Source: an uncultured Alphaproteobacteria bacterium | GTDB lineage: Bacteria > Pseudomonadota > Alphaproteobacteria > Thalassobaculales > Thalassobaculaceae | Assembly (NCBI GenBank): GCA_937776645.1 | Contig: CALMRI010000050.1 | Coordinates: 62,001-126,000, forward strand | Length of the DNA: 64,000 nucleotides | Direction: 5' to 3' | Shown here: piece after piece, positions 8,743-17,138 of the stretch | Layout of the letters: every line of letters starts with the position of its first letter | How positions within the stretch are numbered: position 1 is the first letter of the stretch | Notes under the pieces: generated by a model | Told to the model about the DNA's origin: nothing | The model's input: the letters and a program-made list of their open reading frames with translations, nothing else | Databases searched by the model: none | Position numbers and translations under genes: made by a program

Positions 8743-9735
8743 TTATTGCTTGACGCCAAGCCGATAGACTCTGTTGGCGTTATCCCAATAAACGCGCTTC
8801 TTCTCATCGTCGGAAAAGCCCTTGGTCAGGCGTTTGAAAGCGTTCCAAACCGTCGTGAAGTTGGTCGTCTGCGCATCCACAGGAAAATTGCTCTCAAGGA
8901 TGACCCGTTTGGTCCCAAATAGGTCCAAGCCTGTCTCGAAAGTCGGGCGCCATAAATTCGCTAAGACCTCTGAGGTTGGCCGATCGCCTGGAGCGATATC
9001 AAATCCCCATATGCGCATGCCGAGACCGCCAATCTTCACCATTACATTTGGATTTTCCGCCAGCGCTGCCAAGTCGCGCCGCCAGTTTCGCGCTGTCTCG
9101 GACCGGTCAACGGCGTGTCGGCCAACGCCAAGGCGGAACCCAAGGTGATTAAGGATGATGGTTGTATCGGGAAACCGTCGCGCCAGATCCGCTAGCTCAG
9201 GCAACTGTGGGTGAAAAAGCACCGCGTCGAAGGACAGATCGCGCGGTTTGAGTTGGGCGAAACCGCGGGCAAAACCCGGGTCCAACAGGAGGCCTTTCGG
9301 CGGCCGTACGCTGACATGGTTGTAAACCGCCGGGTCGCTGTCCCAGTACCCCCCCCGGCGGATACCCCGGAACCGGCCACCGGCCGCGGCAATATGAGCG
9401 TCAAGAACCTCCGCTACCGGATCGCCGAGTGCGAGATCCGCGTAGCCGACGATGCCAGCGCATAGTGCTCGCGCGCCAAACTCACCCCGATCCGCGCGTT
9501 CGGCGACCGAGGCGACGAATTCGGTCTCGCCGACCGGCCTCAAAGATTCTGGCCCACCTTCGTGGTATTGTTGGCGAACCTCGATATAAACTGAGGCGCG
9601 AATGTCGTGCCCTCGGTCGCAGTCGGCCGTGTAGTCATCGATGCTGTATTGGTGGCCGGGCGCATCGATCAAGTGATGGTGGGCATCGATGATTTTCAAG
9701 CTCGGATCCAGGATCGGTTCAACCGCCTCGTTCAT
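8743..9735 (-). CDS. Amidohydrolase family protein (amidohydrolase_2)
   Basis: A 330-residue metal-dependent hydrolase of the amidohydrolase 2 family. The N-terminal metal motif is IIDAHHHL near residue 15; downstream are the FHPQLPE strand, TTIILNHLGF and a late SNFPVD. Relatives hydrolyse lactones, including sugar lactones and 2-pyrone-4,6-dicarboxylate, or decarboxylate aromatic acids. Its ATG overlaps the stop of the GMC oxidoreductase by four bases (ATGA), so the two are translationally coupled. An oxidoreductase producing a lactone that this enzyme opens is a reasonable guess. The gene converges with the LLM monooxygenase, 21 bases apart. Confidence 0.8.
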   Translation of the reverse strand: MNEAVEPILDPSLKIIDAHHHLIDAPGHQYSIDDYTADCDRGHDIRASVYIEVRQQYHEGGPESLRPVGETEFVASVAERADRGEFGARALCAGIVGYADLALGDPVAEVLDAHIAAAGGRFRGIRRGGYWDSDPAVYNHVSVRPPKGLLLDPGFARGFAQLKPRDLSFDAVLFHPQLPELADLARRFPDTTIILNHLGFRLGVGRHAVDRSETARNWRRDLAALAENPNVMVKIGGLGMRIWGFDIAPGDRPTSEVLANLWRPTFETGLDLFGTKRVILESNFPVDAQTTNFTTVWNAFKRLTKGFSDDEKKRVYWDNANRVYRLGVKQ

Positions 9736-11363
9736 AGCGCCAGTTCTCCCTTAATGATCGCCGCGGCTTTCTCGCCGATCATAAGCGCTGGCGCGTGCAG
9801 CGCCGCGTTCGGAATTCTCGGGATGATCGAGTTGTCCGCGATTCGCAGCCCCCTGACGCCGCGCACCCTGAGTTCGGGATCGACGACTGAGTCATCCGAG
9901 GAGCCCATCACACATGTCCCGCATTGATGATACGCGGTCGCGCCGTTGCGGCGTATGTCCGCCTCCAACGCGGTGTCATCCGCGACCGTGTCGCCCGGCA
10001 ACAGCTCGCGGCTGATATATTTAGCGATCGCCGGGTGTCGCATCATCGCGCGCATCCGGTTTACCGCCTTCAGAAGAACCTGCATATCCCGAGGATCCGA
10101 GAAGTAGTTGGGCTTGATCCTGGGTTGGTCGAGCGGGCTCGCCGACCGCAGCGATACCGCTCCACGACTGAACGGCGAGCCCTGATAGACCGTCATGCCG
10201 AAGCCATGCTCATCAGGCAGCAGGTCGCGGATACGAAACGTCGCGCCGCCGGCCTTCGTTGGCCCAAGCGCGGACAACAGCACTACTTGGGCGTCCGGTG
10301 CCTCCAGCGCCTGGTCGGTGCGGAAGTATCCGCCGGCCACCGCATAGGTCTCCGCCAGAGGGCCGGTCCGCGAGAACGCGTAGCGTAGGCCAGCCGCCAG
10401 GGCATCGAGCGGGCGCAAATGGCGGCTTGCAGATACCGGCGCCGAACAGAGATATTGCGGGCGATAGCAGACATGATTTTGCAGATTGGCGCCCACATTC
10501 GGCGCGTCCTTGATGACCGGGGTCCCGTGCAAGGCCAGATCATCCGCCGGACCGATGCCCGAGAGCATCAGGATCTGCGGCGTCTTGATCGCGCCAGCAG
10601 AAAGAATGATCTCGCGCTCGACCGCGATATGGACGGGTTCTCCGTCTATCAGGGCGTCGACACCGGATGCTCGGGTTCCGTCCATCGTCACGCGGAGCGC
10701 CAGAGCGTTGGTGAGAATTGTAAGATTTGGTCGGCCCGCCACCGGTTCAAGATAAGCGGTGGCGGCGCTCATGCGGCGTCCATTGCCGGCATTAATGTCA
10801 TAGAAGCCAAACCCGTCCACGACATCGACATTCATATCGTCAACGACCGGAAATCCTTCTTCGGCCGCTGCCGCCAGGAACGCATCACAAATCGGCAGAT
10901 CTGGCCGAGCGCGTCTAACATGGACGGGGCCGTCGCCGCCATGCCATGGCCCGGCGCCGCGCTCATTCGCCTCGGATCGCTTGAAGTAGGGTAGAACGCC
11001 GTCAAAGGCCCAGCCGGTGCATCCCATTTGACGCCAAATGTCATATTCGCGTGAATGCCCCCGCGTGTAGATCATCCCGTTTATGCTGCTCGAACCGCCG
11101 AGAACCCGGCCTTGAAGCCAGGTGAGCTCCCGGTTCTGCATCGTTGGTACTGGATCCGACTTGAAGCTCCAGTTGAATTTGGGATGGTTGGCCACCGCGA
11201 ATCCAAGGCCCGGGAGCCGCAGAAGAAGGCTGCTGTTGCCTCCTCCGGCTTCCAGAAGAACGACCGAGATGTCCGGGTCCTCGGATAGCCGGGCCGCGAC
11301 CACCGATCCGGCGGCACCGGACCCGACAACCAGGTAGTCACATGATCGTGGAGCTGTTGTCAT
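9732..11363 (-). CDS. GMC family oxidoreductase (choline dehydrogenase-like)
   Basis: A 543-residue FAD enzyme of the glucose-methanol-choline family. The dinucleotide motif GSGAAGSVVAARLSE sits near the N-terminus, GGSSSINGMIYTRG near residue 85, the second PROSITE-type block SAGAIKTPQILMLSGIG in the middle, and the catalytic His block AYHQCGTCVMG near residue 480. The C-terminus ends with the usual SIIPRIPNAALHAPALMIGEKAA. It oxidises an alcohol group; the substrate cannot be told. The start at 11363 (MTTAPRS) places the FAD motif at the usual distance; an upstream in-frame start at 11441 adds 26 unlike residues. It is coupled to the downstream amidohydrolase by an ATGA overlap. Confidence 0.87.
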   Translation of the reverse strand: MTTAPRSCDYLVVGSGAAGSVVAARLSEDPDISVVLLEAGGGNSSLLLRLPGLGFAVANHPKFNWSFKSDPVPTMQNRELTWLQGRVLGGSSSINGMIYTRGHSREYDIWRQMGCTGWAFDGVLPYFKRSEANERGAGPWHGGDGPVHVRRARPDLPICDAFLAAAAEEGFPVVDDMNVDVVDGFGFYDINAGNGRRMSAATAYLEPVAGRPNLTILTNALALRVTMDGTRASGVDALIDGEPVHIAVEREIILSAGAIKTPQILMLSGIGPADDLALHGTPVIKDAPNVGANLQNHVCYRPQYLCSAPVSASRHLRPLDALAAGLRYAFSRTGPLAETYAVAGGYFRTDQALEAPDAQVVLLSALGPTKAGGATFRIRDLLPDEHGFGMTVYQGSPFSRGAVSLRSASPLDQPRIKPNYFSDPRDMQVLLKAVNRMRAMMRHPAIAKYISRELLPGDTVADDTALEADIRRNGATAYHQCGTCVMGSSDDSVVDPELRVRGVRGLRIADNSIIPRIPNAALHAPALMIGEKAAAIIKGELAL

Positions 11364-11449
11364 TTGTTCATAGCCCTGTCGAAGTCCGGGTCGTGCCCAA
11401 CATCCATTTTCTGGCCTAACCTGGATCGTGGGGCGCCACAATAGTGATG

Positions 11450-11920
11450 TTAGTGCTCGGAGAAAGTTGTCGCACGGCCCGAGAAACGCATGAACGATAG
11501 AATTTTCTGGATGGACACATTAACTGAACCGGGAGGAACTGGCTTGCGCTCACCTGCTAACTCATTTTTGTGGCTGGCTAACGTTCTGGACATCTCACTA
11601 TCTCTGTCCTTCCTCATGTCCTCTACCAGCGCGACTGCTTTCAGAAGACCTGCATTCTCTGCGTTAGCTTTATCTAGGTCGGGTCTCAGACTGGCTACTT
11701 CCTGCTTTGCTACCTGTGCGGCATCCTCTGCTATCTCTATTGCCTCACCCGCAGCTTTCATGTCCTGAGCAGATAGCATTGCGATGTTTGACGTGGACCC
11801 GTCCCTGGCTTCAAATAAACGCTGAAGCTCTGACGGGTCTAAAAACAACCGGCCAGACGCATCCGTGTGAGTAGATAACTTTTGCCCCGCTATACGTTTA
11901 TCGAGCGTGACACGACTCAC
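11450..11920 (-). CDS. Small DNA-binding coiled-coil protein of mobile-element type
   Basis: A 156-residue protein starting at GTG. Residues 1-37 (VTLDKRIAGQKLSTH, then GRLFLDPSELQRLF) form the compact helix-turn-helix module seen at the N-terminus of small phage and plasmid accessory proteins. Residues 45-115 are rich in alanine, glutamate and lysine in a heptad-like pattern and probably form a coiled coil. The C-terminal 30 residues look unlike the rest. AT content is higher than in the flanking catabolic genes and it sits beside recombinase fragments, so it belongs to the mobile-element scar. The exact role, perhaps replication, exclusion or repression, is unknown. Confidence 0.5.
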   Translation of the reverse strand: MSRVTLDKRIAGQKLSTHTDASGRLFLDPSELQRLFEARDGSTSNIAMLSAQDMKAAGEAIEIAEDAAQVAKQEVASLRPDLDKANAENAGLLKAVALVEDMRKDRDSEMSRTLASHKNELAGERKPVPPGSVNVSIQKILSFMRFSGRATTFSEH

Positions 11921-11941
11921 TTTACGCTCGTCATTCAGCCT

Positions 11942-12034
11942 CTATAAAAAGCCCCATTTCATTTTATCTGAAATCAAGATTAACAATTCAAATATCATCC
12001 AAACTCCAACACTTATAATTAACCATTTTAACAT
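11942..12034 (-). CDS. Possible 30-residue single-span membrane protein
   Basis: The frame encodes a 30-residue peptide beginning MLKWLIISVGVW with one hydrophobic helix and a short charged tail (SDKMKWGFL). A GAGGGG sequence stands about six bases before the ATG, a plausible ribosome site. Tiny membrane proteins of this form are common in phages and plasmids, which fits its place between the DNA-binding coiled-coil protein and the recombinase ends. The same frame is open upstream to 12184, overlapping the recombinase fragment, so the start is uncertain. There is no homology evidence. Confidence 0.3.
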   Translation of the reverse strand: MLKWLIISVGVWMIFELLILISDKMKWGFL

Positions 12035-12062
12035 TGCACACCCCTCGTCCTTCAACCTAACA

Positions 12063-12224
12063 CTCATCATCAGACGCACAGCTATCACACGATGGGCAAG
12101 GAACATCACAGCTGCTGGTAGTTCTTTGCAGGATGTGCAGCAGTTAGCACGACACAGCAGCTTGCAGATGACGCAGAAATACATTGAAGTCAGCGAAGGT
12201 ACGATGAAGCGGGTGGTTGGCTGA
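12063..12224 (+). pseudogene. Tyrosine recombinase (integrase) C-terminal fragment, plus-strand copy
   Basis: The last 53 residues of a tyrosine recombinase remain. Visible are RRTAITRWAR (around the second catalytic arginine), GSSLQDVQQLARHSSL with the catalytic-pocket histidine, and TQKYIEVS with the nucleophilic tyrosine, followed by a natural end at VVG. The catalytic domain upstream and the N-terminal DNA-binding domain are missing; the preceding DNA is AT-rich and codes for nothing related. It faces a second fragment of the same family on the opposite strand just downstream. Confidence 0.65.
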
Positions 12225-12229
12225 TGAAA

Positions 12230-12315
12230 CGACTTCCAACCACTTTCCTCATCGCATCAGGCGAGACCTCGATATATTTTTGAGCCTGCTGTAAGGAAGA
12301 ATGCCTCGCCAGGCC
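12230..12315 (-). pseudogene. Tyrosine recombinase C-terminal fragment, minus-strand copy
   Basis: Read on the minus strand from 12315 the sequence gives GLARHSSLQQAQKYIEVS followed by PDAMRKVVG. This is the same C-terminal block as in the plus-strand fragment at 12063-12224, with the histidine of ARHSS and the tyrosine of KYIE both present. A TGA stands directly upstream at 12316-12318, so nothing before it is in frame. The copies differ (QQAQ against QMTQ, SPDAMRK against SEGTMKR), so they are diverged relatives rather than a recent inverted duplication. They meet tail to tail around 12225. Confidence 0.55.
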
Positions 12316-12419
12316 TCAAGCACCACAAACCCCCATCACCGTCTGATTTTTAGCAGTCTTTGCGATGTCTCTGGACGACATCCGCTTTAAGCATTGAGAC
12401 CACTTCGTCGGCAGGGCTC

Positions 12420-14012
12420 TCAAGTATCGCCGGGCTTCCAATGACCGATATAGATTCCTCTGACGCTGGTATCGGTGGAATTACCCCGGATCCGATCCTC
12501 GGACATTGTCACCCGCAGCCGCCGGTCGCGCATCCAGGTGAATATCGCCTCATGCAGTTCAGCGCGCGTCACGGCATGAGCGCGCGCATCACCTAAGTCG
12601 GAAAATTCATATGGATCCGCCTCCATATCGAACAATTGCGGTCGATATTTCTGGTGCAGCACATATTTCCACCGCCCCGTCCGGATCATGAAGGAGCGTG
12701 CGTCCCAAGGATCGATGCCAAGGTCTACGCGGGCGGGGCGACCCGAGTAATCACTTTCGCAAATAACGTAGTCACGCCACTCGATCTCTTGGCCATGCAG
12801 CAGTGGCAACAGGGACCGACCTTCCATGCGATGCGATTGCACCGTACCGCCAGAGGCCTCGACGAATGTTGGGACCATATCGATCGCCTCGACGAAGCGA
12901 TTATCCGTGGTCCCGCGGGTGCCGTTGGCATCGGCCCGGGGGTCGACCACGATCATCGGCAGACGGATCGACGGTTCGTGGAACAGATCTTTCTCACCAA
13001 GCCAGTGATCACCGAGGTTATCCCCATGGTCGGAAGTGAAAACGATCATCGTGTCGTCGAGTTGATCGCGCTCACCTAGAAATTTCATCAAGCGGCCAAG
13101 ATGATCGTCGATTTGCTTTATGAGCCCCATATAGGCTGGGATAATCGTCTCCCGCGCCTCAGGGCGATTATAGAGCAGGCTATCCTTGTGCCGCATGAAA
13201 GCGGCGTAAACGGGGTGCGGATTAGATTGCTCGCCTGAGCCTCGAACGACCGGAATGATGTCCTCGGCGCCATACATCGAGGCATAAGGTTCAGGCGCGA
13301 TATAGGGCCAATGCGGCTTGATATAACTCAGATGCATGACCCAGGGTTCGTCCCCGGCCTCGGTAACGAACTGCATAGCTCGATCGGTCATGTAGGCGGT
13401 CTCGGAATCCTCTTCGGCGACCTTCGCGGCGCCCTTGGAGTGGCCCCAGTACCAGCCACTCAAACTCTCACCGCCCTTGCCATCGATTGAATTTGCCGCT
13501 GTATGCCATGGATTTGGCTCATTGTGGCCCTTGGATCTAAGATATTCGTTATAGGCTAGACCCAGTTTGACCGAGGCGTCGGGATGCAGACCGTCATCGC
13601 GTTCGAAAGGCTCGAAACCGCATTCCGCCGCGACCACGCCGAGGTCAGAGACCGGATCCAACCCGACCTTCACCATCCCCTCCAGATCCGCCGCCATATG
13701 GGTCTTGCCAACCAAAGTCACCCGGCGGCCGAGGGGCCGCAGATAGTCGCCCATGGTGCGCTCGTCGACACGCAATGGATAATTGTTCCAGGACGCGCCA
13801 TGGGAGAACATGTACCGACCCGTGTAAAACGACATCCGCGATGGCCCGCAGATCGGCGACTGGCAATAGGCCCGCGTGAACTTGACCCCCTGCGCCGCTA
13901 GACCATCGATATGCGGGGTTTGCAGATGCGGATGCCCATAACAAGACAAATAATCCGCCCTGAGCTGGTCACACATGATGAAGAGGATGTTTTTTACTGG
14001 CTTCATGCGCAA
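12420..14012 (-). CDS. Sulfatase / phosphonate monoester hydrolase family enzyme
   Basis: A 530-residue alkaline-phosphatase-superfamily hydrolase. Metal and catalytic landmarks are Asp15 in CDQLRAD, Cys55 in CGPSR (the C-x-P-S-R motif whose cysteine is converted to formylglycine), Lys103 and His105 in VGKTHM, and Asp328-His329 in SDHGDNLGDH. Length and the long insertion after residue 180 fit arylsulfatases and phosphonate monoester hydrolases, which act on sulfate or phosphonate/phosphate esters; they cannot be told apart here. No formylglycine-generating enzyme gene is in this window. No signal peptide is visible, so it is probably cytoplasmic. The stop is next to the recombinase scar. Confidence 0.85.
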   Translation of the reverse strand: MRMKPVKNILFIMCDQLRADYLSCYGHPHLQTPHIDGLAAQGVKFTRAYCQSPICGPSRMSFYTGRYMFSHGASWNNYPLRVDERTMGDYLRPLGRRVTLVGKTHMAADLEGMVKVGLDPVSDLGVVAAECGFEPFERDDGLHPDASVKLGLAYNEYLRSKGHNEPNPWHTAANSIDGKGGESLSGWYWGHSKGAAKVAEEDSETAYMTDRAMQFVTEAGDEPWVMHLSYIKPHWPYIAPEPYASMYGAEDIIPVVRGSGEQSNPHPVYAAFMRHKDSLLYNRPEARETIIPAYMGLIKQIDDHLGRLMKFLGERDQLDDTMIVFTSDHGDNLGDHWLGEKDLFHEPSIRLPMIVVDPRADANGTRGTTDNRFVEAIDMVPTFVEASGGTVQSHRMEGRSLLPLLHGQEIEWRDYVICESDYSGRPARVDLGIDPWDARSFMIRTGRWKYVLHQKYRPQLFDMEADPYEFSDLGDARAHAVTRAELHEAIFTWMRDRRLRVTMSEDRIRGNSTDTSVRGIYIGHWKPGDT

Positions 14013-14201
14013 ACTCGCGTCAGACGTGGGAAACGGTGCGTCAAGTCGACCATGACACGACCGCCTTGTCGAGGTGGACGCGGCTAAAATTCTTTGCCGA
14101 ATTGCCCCATCTCAAATCGGTGGATGAACTCGGTATTTAGAGTGTTATCTCGATAGCTGGAAATTCAGGCGCTGAATTTTAGCCTCTGGGGGGGGGATGC
14201 C

Positions 14202-14432
14202 ATGACAACAATCATCGATCAACTCGAGACAGACCATCGCAACGTCTTTGAACTGCTCAAAAAAAGGAGGTCCCCTGTAGAGATCCGTTCGCATAGTTGG
14301 AGAAGGTCGAAAACGAGCACCAGCAACAGGAAGGTTCCGCTCGTGGGAGAGGCACTATGGGTTGCTCAACAGGCATACCAATCATTACAAACAAACAGCC
14401 TGTTTCCCAGAAATTCTCTGTACCCACGCTAA
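14202..14432 (+). pseudogene. Hemerythrin-like (HHE) protein, N-terminal stub
   Basis: The first 21 residues (MTTIIDQLETDHRNVFELLKK) match the start of hemerythrin HHE cation-binding proteins, including the first iron-ligand histidine in DHRN. After about 14265 the frame continues with a serine- and arginine-rich sequence that has no HHE character and ends at 14432. Intact proteins run 140-190 residues with two such helices pairs, so this is a truncated gene. The AT-rich DNA from 14265 to 14565 shows nothing else recognisable. Confidence 0.5.
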
Positions 14433-14565
14433 ATGATGGGGCACCGAAGACGCCAGAATCTTGGGCAGCGTTGGTGTTGCTATTTAAAACATGATCGGTT
14501 GATCCGCAGCCACGCTCTCAATAAATTATAAATTTTCTTCAACTCACTAGTTATATGGGTAAAAA

Positions 14566-15240
14566 ATGTCAGAAATGTCCTTTGAAACAGCTGTTATGTC
14601 CCGTCGCTCGGTGCGTGGATTTCAGGACAGGGAAGTGCCTCAAGATGTACTCAACAAAGTGTTTGATATTGCCCGTTGGGCACCATCAGGGACCAATATT
14701 CAACCTTGGCAAACTTATGTCGCCTCAGGGGCCACTAGAGACGCATTACGCGAGCAAATGATGGCAGCAGTGAAAAATGGTTCGCCGCCCAACCAAGATC
14801 ACAAAGAGCCTCGGAAGCCCATTGGGCAAGCCTGGAAAGATCGCCGTAGAGAATGCGCCGCAGTGCTGTACCGCGCGATGGATATTTCCTGGGAAGATAA
14901 GGAAGCCCGGAGCGCAGCTTCCTTCAGGAACTTTGAACTCTTTGATGCGCCCCATGTAGCCTTGCTATGCATGGATGAAGCCTTTGGGTTGGGTCGCGCC
15001 TGGGACGTGGGTATGTACGCGCAAACGTTGATGCTTGCCATGACCGCTAATGGTCTGGCTTCTTGCGCACAAGGCACCATGGGACACCACCCAGAGCTCG
15101 TTCGCGAAGCTTTTGATCTAGGACCAGAAGTGAAAGTGTTATTTGGTCTTAGCTTTGGCTACGAAGACACATCCATGAAAGTCAATTCCGCACACACACA
15201 ACGTGCTGAACTAGAAGATACAGTTACATTTAGACGCTGA
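14566..15240 (+). CDS. Nitroreductase family protein
   Basis: A 224-residue FMN protein of the nitroreductase family. The family N-terminus RRSVRGFQDREVP (near residue 13) and the FMN-phosphate region IARWAPSGTNIQPW (near residue 36) are clear; GLASCAQGTM near residue 165 is the other conserved block. These enzymes move electrons from NAD(P)H to nitro groups, quinones or other acceptors; the physiological substrate is unknown. The ATG at 14566 begins at the usual distance from the first motif. Codon use is more AT-rich than in neighbouring genes (for example GAT, AAT and TTT dominate), suggesting later arrival. It stands alone. Confidence 0.85.
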   Translation: MSEMSFETAVMSRRSVRGFQDREVPQDVLNKVFDIARWAPSGTNIQPWQTYVASGATRDALREQMMAAVKNGSPPNQDHKEPRKPIGQAWKDRRRECAAVLYRAMDISWEDKEARSAASFRNFELFDAPHVALLCMDEAFGLGRAWDVGMYAQTLMLAMTANGLASCAQGTMGHHPELVREAFDLGPEVKVLFGLSFGYEDTSMKVNSAHTQRAELEDTVTFRR

Positions 15241-15358
15241 GGATCGCCCGGCCGCTGGGTTATTGAATAATCTGTTGTCCGGGACTAAACTCGGTCGGCG
15301 GTTACGAATTTACTTCTCACGAGGTCATCGATGTCTATAGATAGTGTAGGTTTTAATT

Positions 15359-16222
15359 ATGGACGAAATTTCAATCAATCGGTCGCCGGAGGTCGAGGAT
15401 TATGTCGTCGCCCTTGGACGCCATGAGACCGCGCTCGACTATCAGGCGGCCTATGGCGACGGAATCGCAGAGGCCTGCGAAAATCAAAAACTGATTTTGC
15501 TTCCATCGATCCGCATCGACGCGGATTTGGAGTTCCTCAACGCACTGACCTTTCCTCCGCAATTCAAGAAGATCTCCAGCGGCGATGGGCTAGGCAGCAG
15601 TCTTATGCGGCGCGATGGCAAACGCATTTCCCGCGACCCGGACCACCCGATCAACATAATTATTGAGGACCAAGGTATAGCAGCCTACGCAAATCATCAG
15701 ATCGCGTCAGTGTTTGAACAACTACGTCTGACCATACGACAATTGTTTCCCGCATACCGGTCATTGCGAGAAGGCGCGCTCACCTGGCGTTTCACCAAGA
15801 CCCGCGACGAGAACATGCACTACGATGCCTTCGATCCGAATAGCCGATTTTATTCGCGCCAGCATCGGGTGAAATTTTTTATCAACCTCGACCATTCACC
15901 GAGAACCTGGCATTTAACGCATCGGATCGATCAGATCCTGAGAAATCACCGCGAGATCTTTCCCGAAACCCTGCCCTCCCATCTCAATGATGTCGCGGGG
16001 ATCGCAAGCAGGTGGCCGGAACTGCAGGACTTGCCATATCATGAACTACGTTTCCCACAACTTTCCATCGCCCTGGGAAATGCCGAGTCGATAGGTCATG
16101 GCGTAAAATATGGCAATCGGGTTATTGGCGGCGAATTTTTCGTCCCGCCGGAGGAAATGCTCGATCCTCGAAAGGCACTTCATGGACTTTACGACCCGTT
16201 GAAAAAATACGGGTTTTCCTGA
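15359..16222 (+). CDS. Kdo hydroxylase-like Fe(II)/2-oxoglutarate dioxygenase
   Basis: A 287-residue protein. The block LTWRFTKTRDENMHYDAFDP (residues 141-160) corresponds to the metal site of Kdo 3-hydroxylase (KdoO) relatives, with His154 and Asp156 as the H-x-D pair. A flanking KKISSGDG near residue 70 and a late IGHGVKYGNRVIGG, with a possible second iron histidine, fit the same fold. KdoO hydroxylates the inner Kdo of lipopolysaccharide, so a role in cell-surface sugar modification is plausible. Overall resemblance is moderate and another 2-oxoglutarate dioxygenase family is possible. The gene is monocistronic, with 118 bases upstream and a convergent neighbour. Confidence 0.5.
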   Translation: MDEISINRSPEVEDYVVALGRHETALDYQAAYGDGIAEACENQKLILLPSIRIDADLEFLNALTFPPQFKKISSGDGLGSSLMRRDGKRISRDPDHPINIIIEDQGIAAYANHQIASVFEQLRLTIRQLFPAYRSLREGALTWRFTKTRDENMHYDAFDPNSRFYSRQHRVKFFINLDHSPRTWHLTHRIDQILRNHREIFPETLPSHLNDVAGIASRWPELQDLPYHELRFPQLSIALGNAESIGHGVKYGNRVIGGEFFVPPEEMLDPRKALHGLYDPLKKYGFS

Positions 16223-16379
16223 AAGAATTCCGACGTCGCGCCAATCGAGAACACACTGAGTCATCGCTGGAGTAACGGACAAAACCGATGCCGCCAAGAT
16301 TTTCAAACGGCGTGCTCCATTTCGTCGAAGTCTTTCGCTTCAGGCGGCGGCTACTCCTTCGGTATTGTTGTCACCCCAG

Positions 16380-17138
16380 CTAAGACACCGCGAGCAGTTC
16401 CAGACCATCGATCGCGATCAATTTTACCGCCAGCGCCGCCAAGGTGACCTGGAAAACAATCAGAAACACCTTCTCATTGATCCGGCTTAATAAGGCTCGC
16501 CCCAGCCACGCGCCAAGCACGGCAGCGGGAACCATGCTGACAATAGCCGCCCAATGTTCGGCGAAGCTGAACCCGACGAGCATGAACCCCGCTATCTTAA
16601 AGAAATTCCCCACCAAACCGAAAAACCCAAGTGTTCCGACGACCTGTTCCTTGGCCAAATCCTTTCGGATCACCAGCACACCGAGGATGGGCGCGATTAC
16701 TCCGACAATCATGTTGAATACACCGGTCACGAACCCAAGAGGAACGAAGGCCCAGAGTGGCAACTCCCGCCCTTTCATAATTTTGAGATGCCTGAGAGCA
16801 AGGGTGAACAATACAAAACAACCGATCAGAATTTGAACCCGATCGGCGCCCAGACCGGTGAACAACCAGAGACCTAGTGCGACACCAAAGGGCAGCAACA
16901 GCGCGAAGCGGATGATGATCGGCCAAGCCAAATGCTCCCACAGCATCCAAACCCGGGAGATGTTGGAGGCGAGCTGAACTATGCCGTGAACCGGTATCGC
17001 CACCGATGGTGGCATGACCTGCAGCATCAGCGCTATCAAGGCGGTGCCGCCACCCGCACCGACAACCGCCGTCAGCGCAGCCGTCGCGAAGGCCGCGAAA
17101 GTGAGAAGGCCAATTTCCAAGCCGGAGATCAAACCCAT
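16380..17138 (-). CDS. Sulfite exporter TauE/SafE family membrane protein
   Basis: A 252-residue integral membrane protein with about eight hydrophobic helices. Family features include the glycine-rich loop VVGAGGGTALIALML in the first half and its internal repeat VTGVFNMIVGVIAPILGVLV in the second, the usual pseudo-symmetry of the TSUP fold. Members move small sulfur- or carbon-containing anions such as sulfite, sulfoacetate or 2-oxo acids; the substrate is open. The start at 17138 (MGLISGLEIGLL) puts the first helix at the N-terminus; an upstream in-frame start at 17171 adds 11 polar residues. No sulfonate genes are adjacent. Confidence 0.8.
   Translation of the reverse strand: MGLISGLEIGLLTFAAFATAALTAVVGAGGGTALIALMLQVMPPSVAIPVHGIVQLASNISRVWMLWEHLAWPIIIRFALLLPFGVALGLWLFTGLGADRVQILIGCFVLFTLALRHLKIMKGRELPLWAFVPLGFVTGVFNMIVGVIAPILGVLVIRKDLAKEQVVGTLGFFGLVGNFFKIAGFMLVGFSFAEHWAAIVSMVPAAVLGAWLGRALLSRINEKVFLIVFQVTLAALAVKLIAIDGLELLAVS

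Noticed and set aside
14161-14179. Inverted repeat AAATTCA-GGCGC-TGAATTT as a terminator
   Set aside because: The stem is AT-rich, the thymine tail is short and no transcript clearly ends there.
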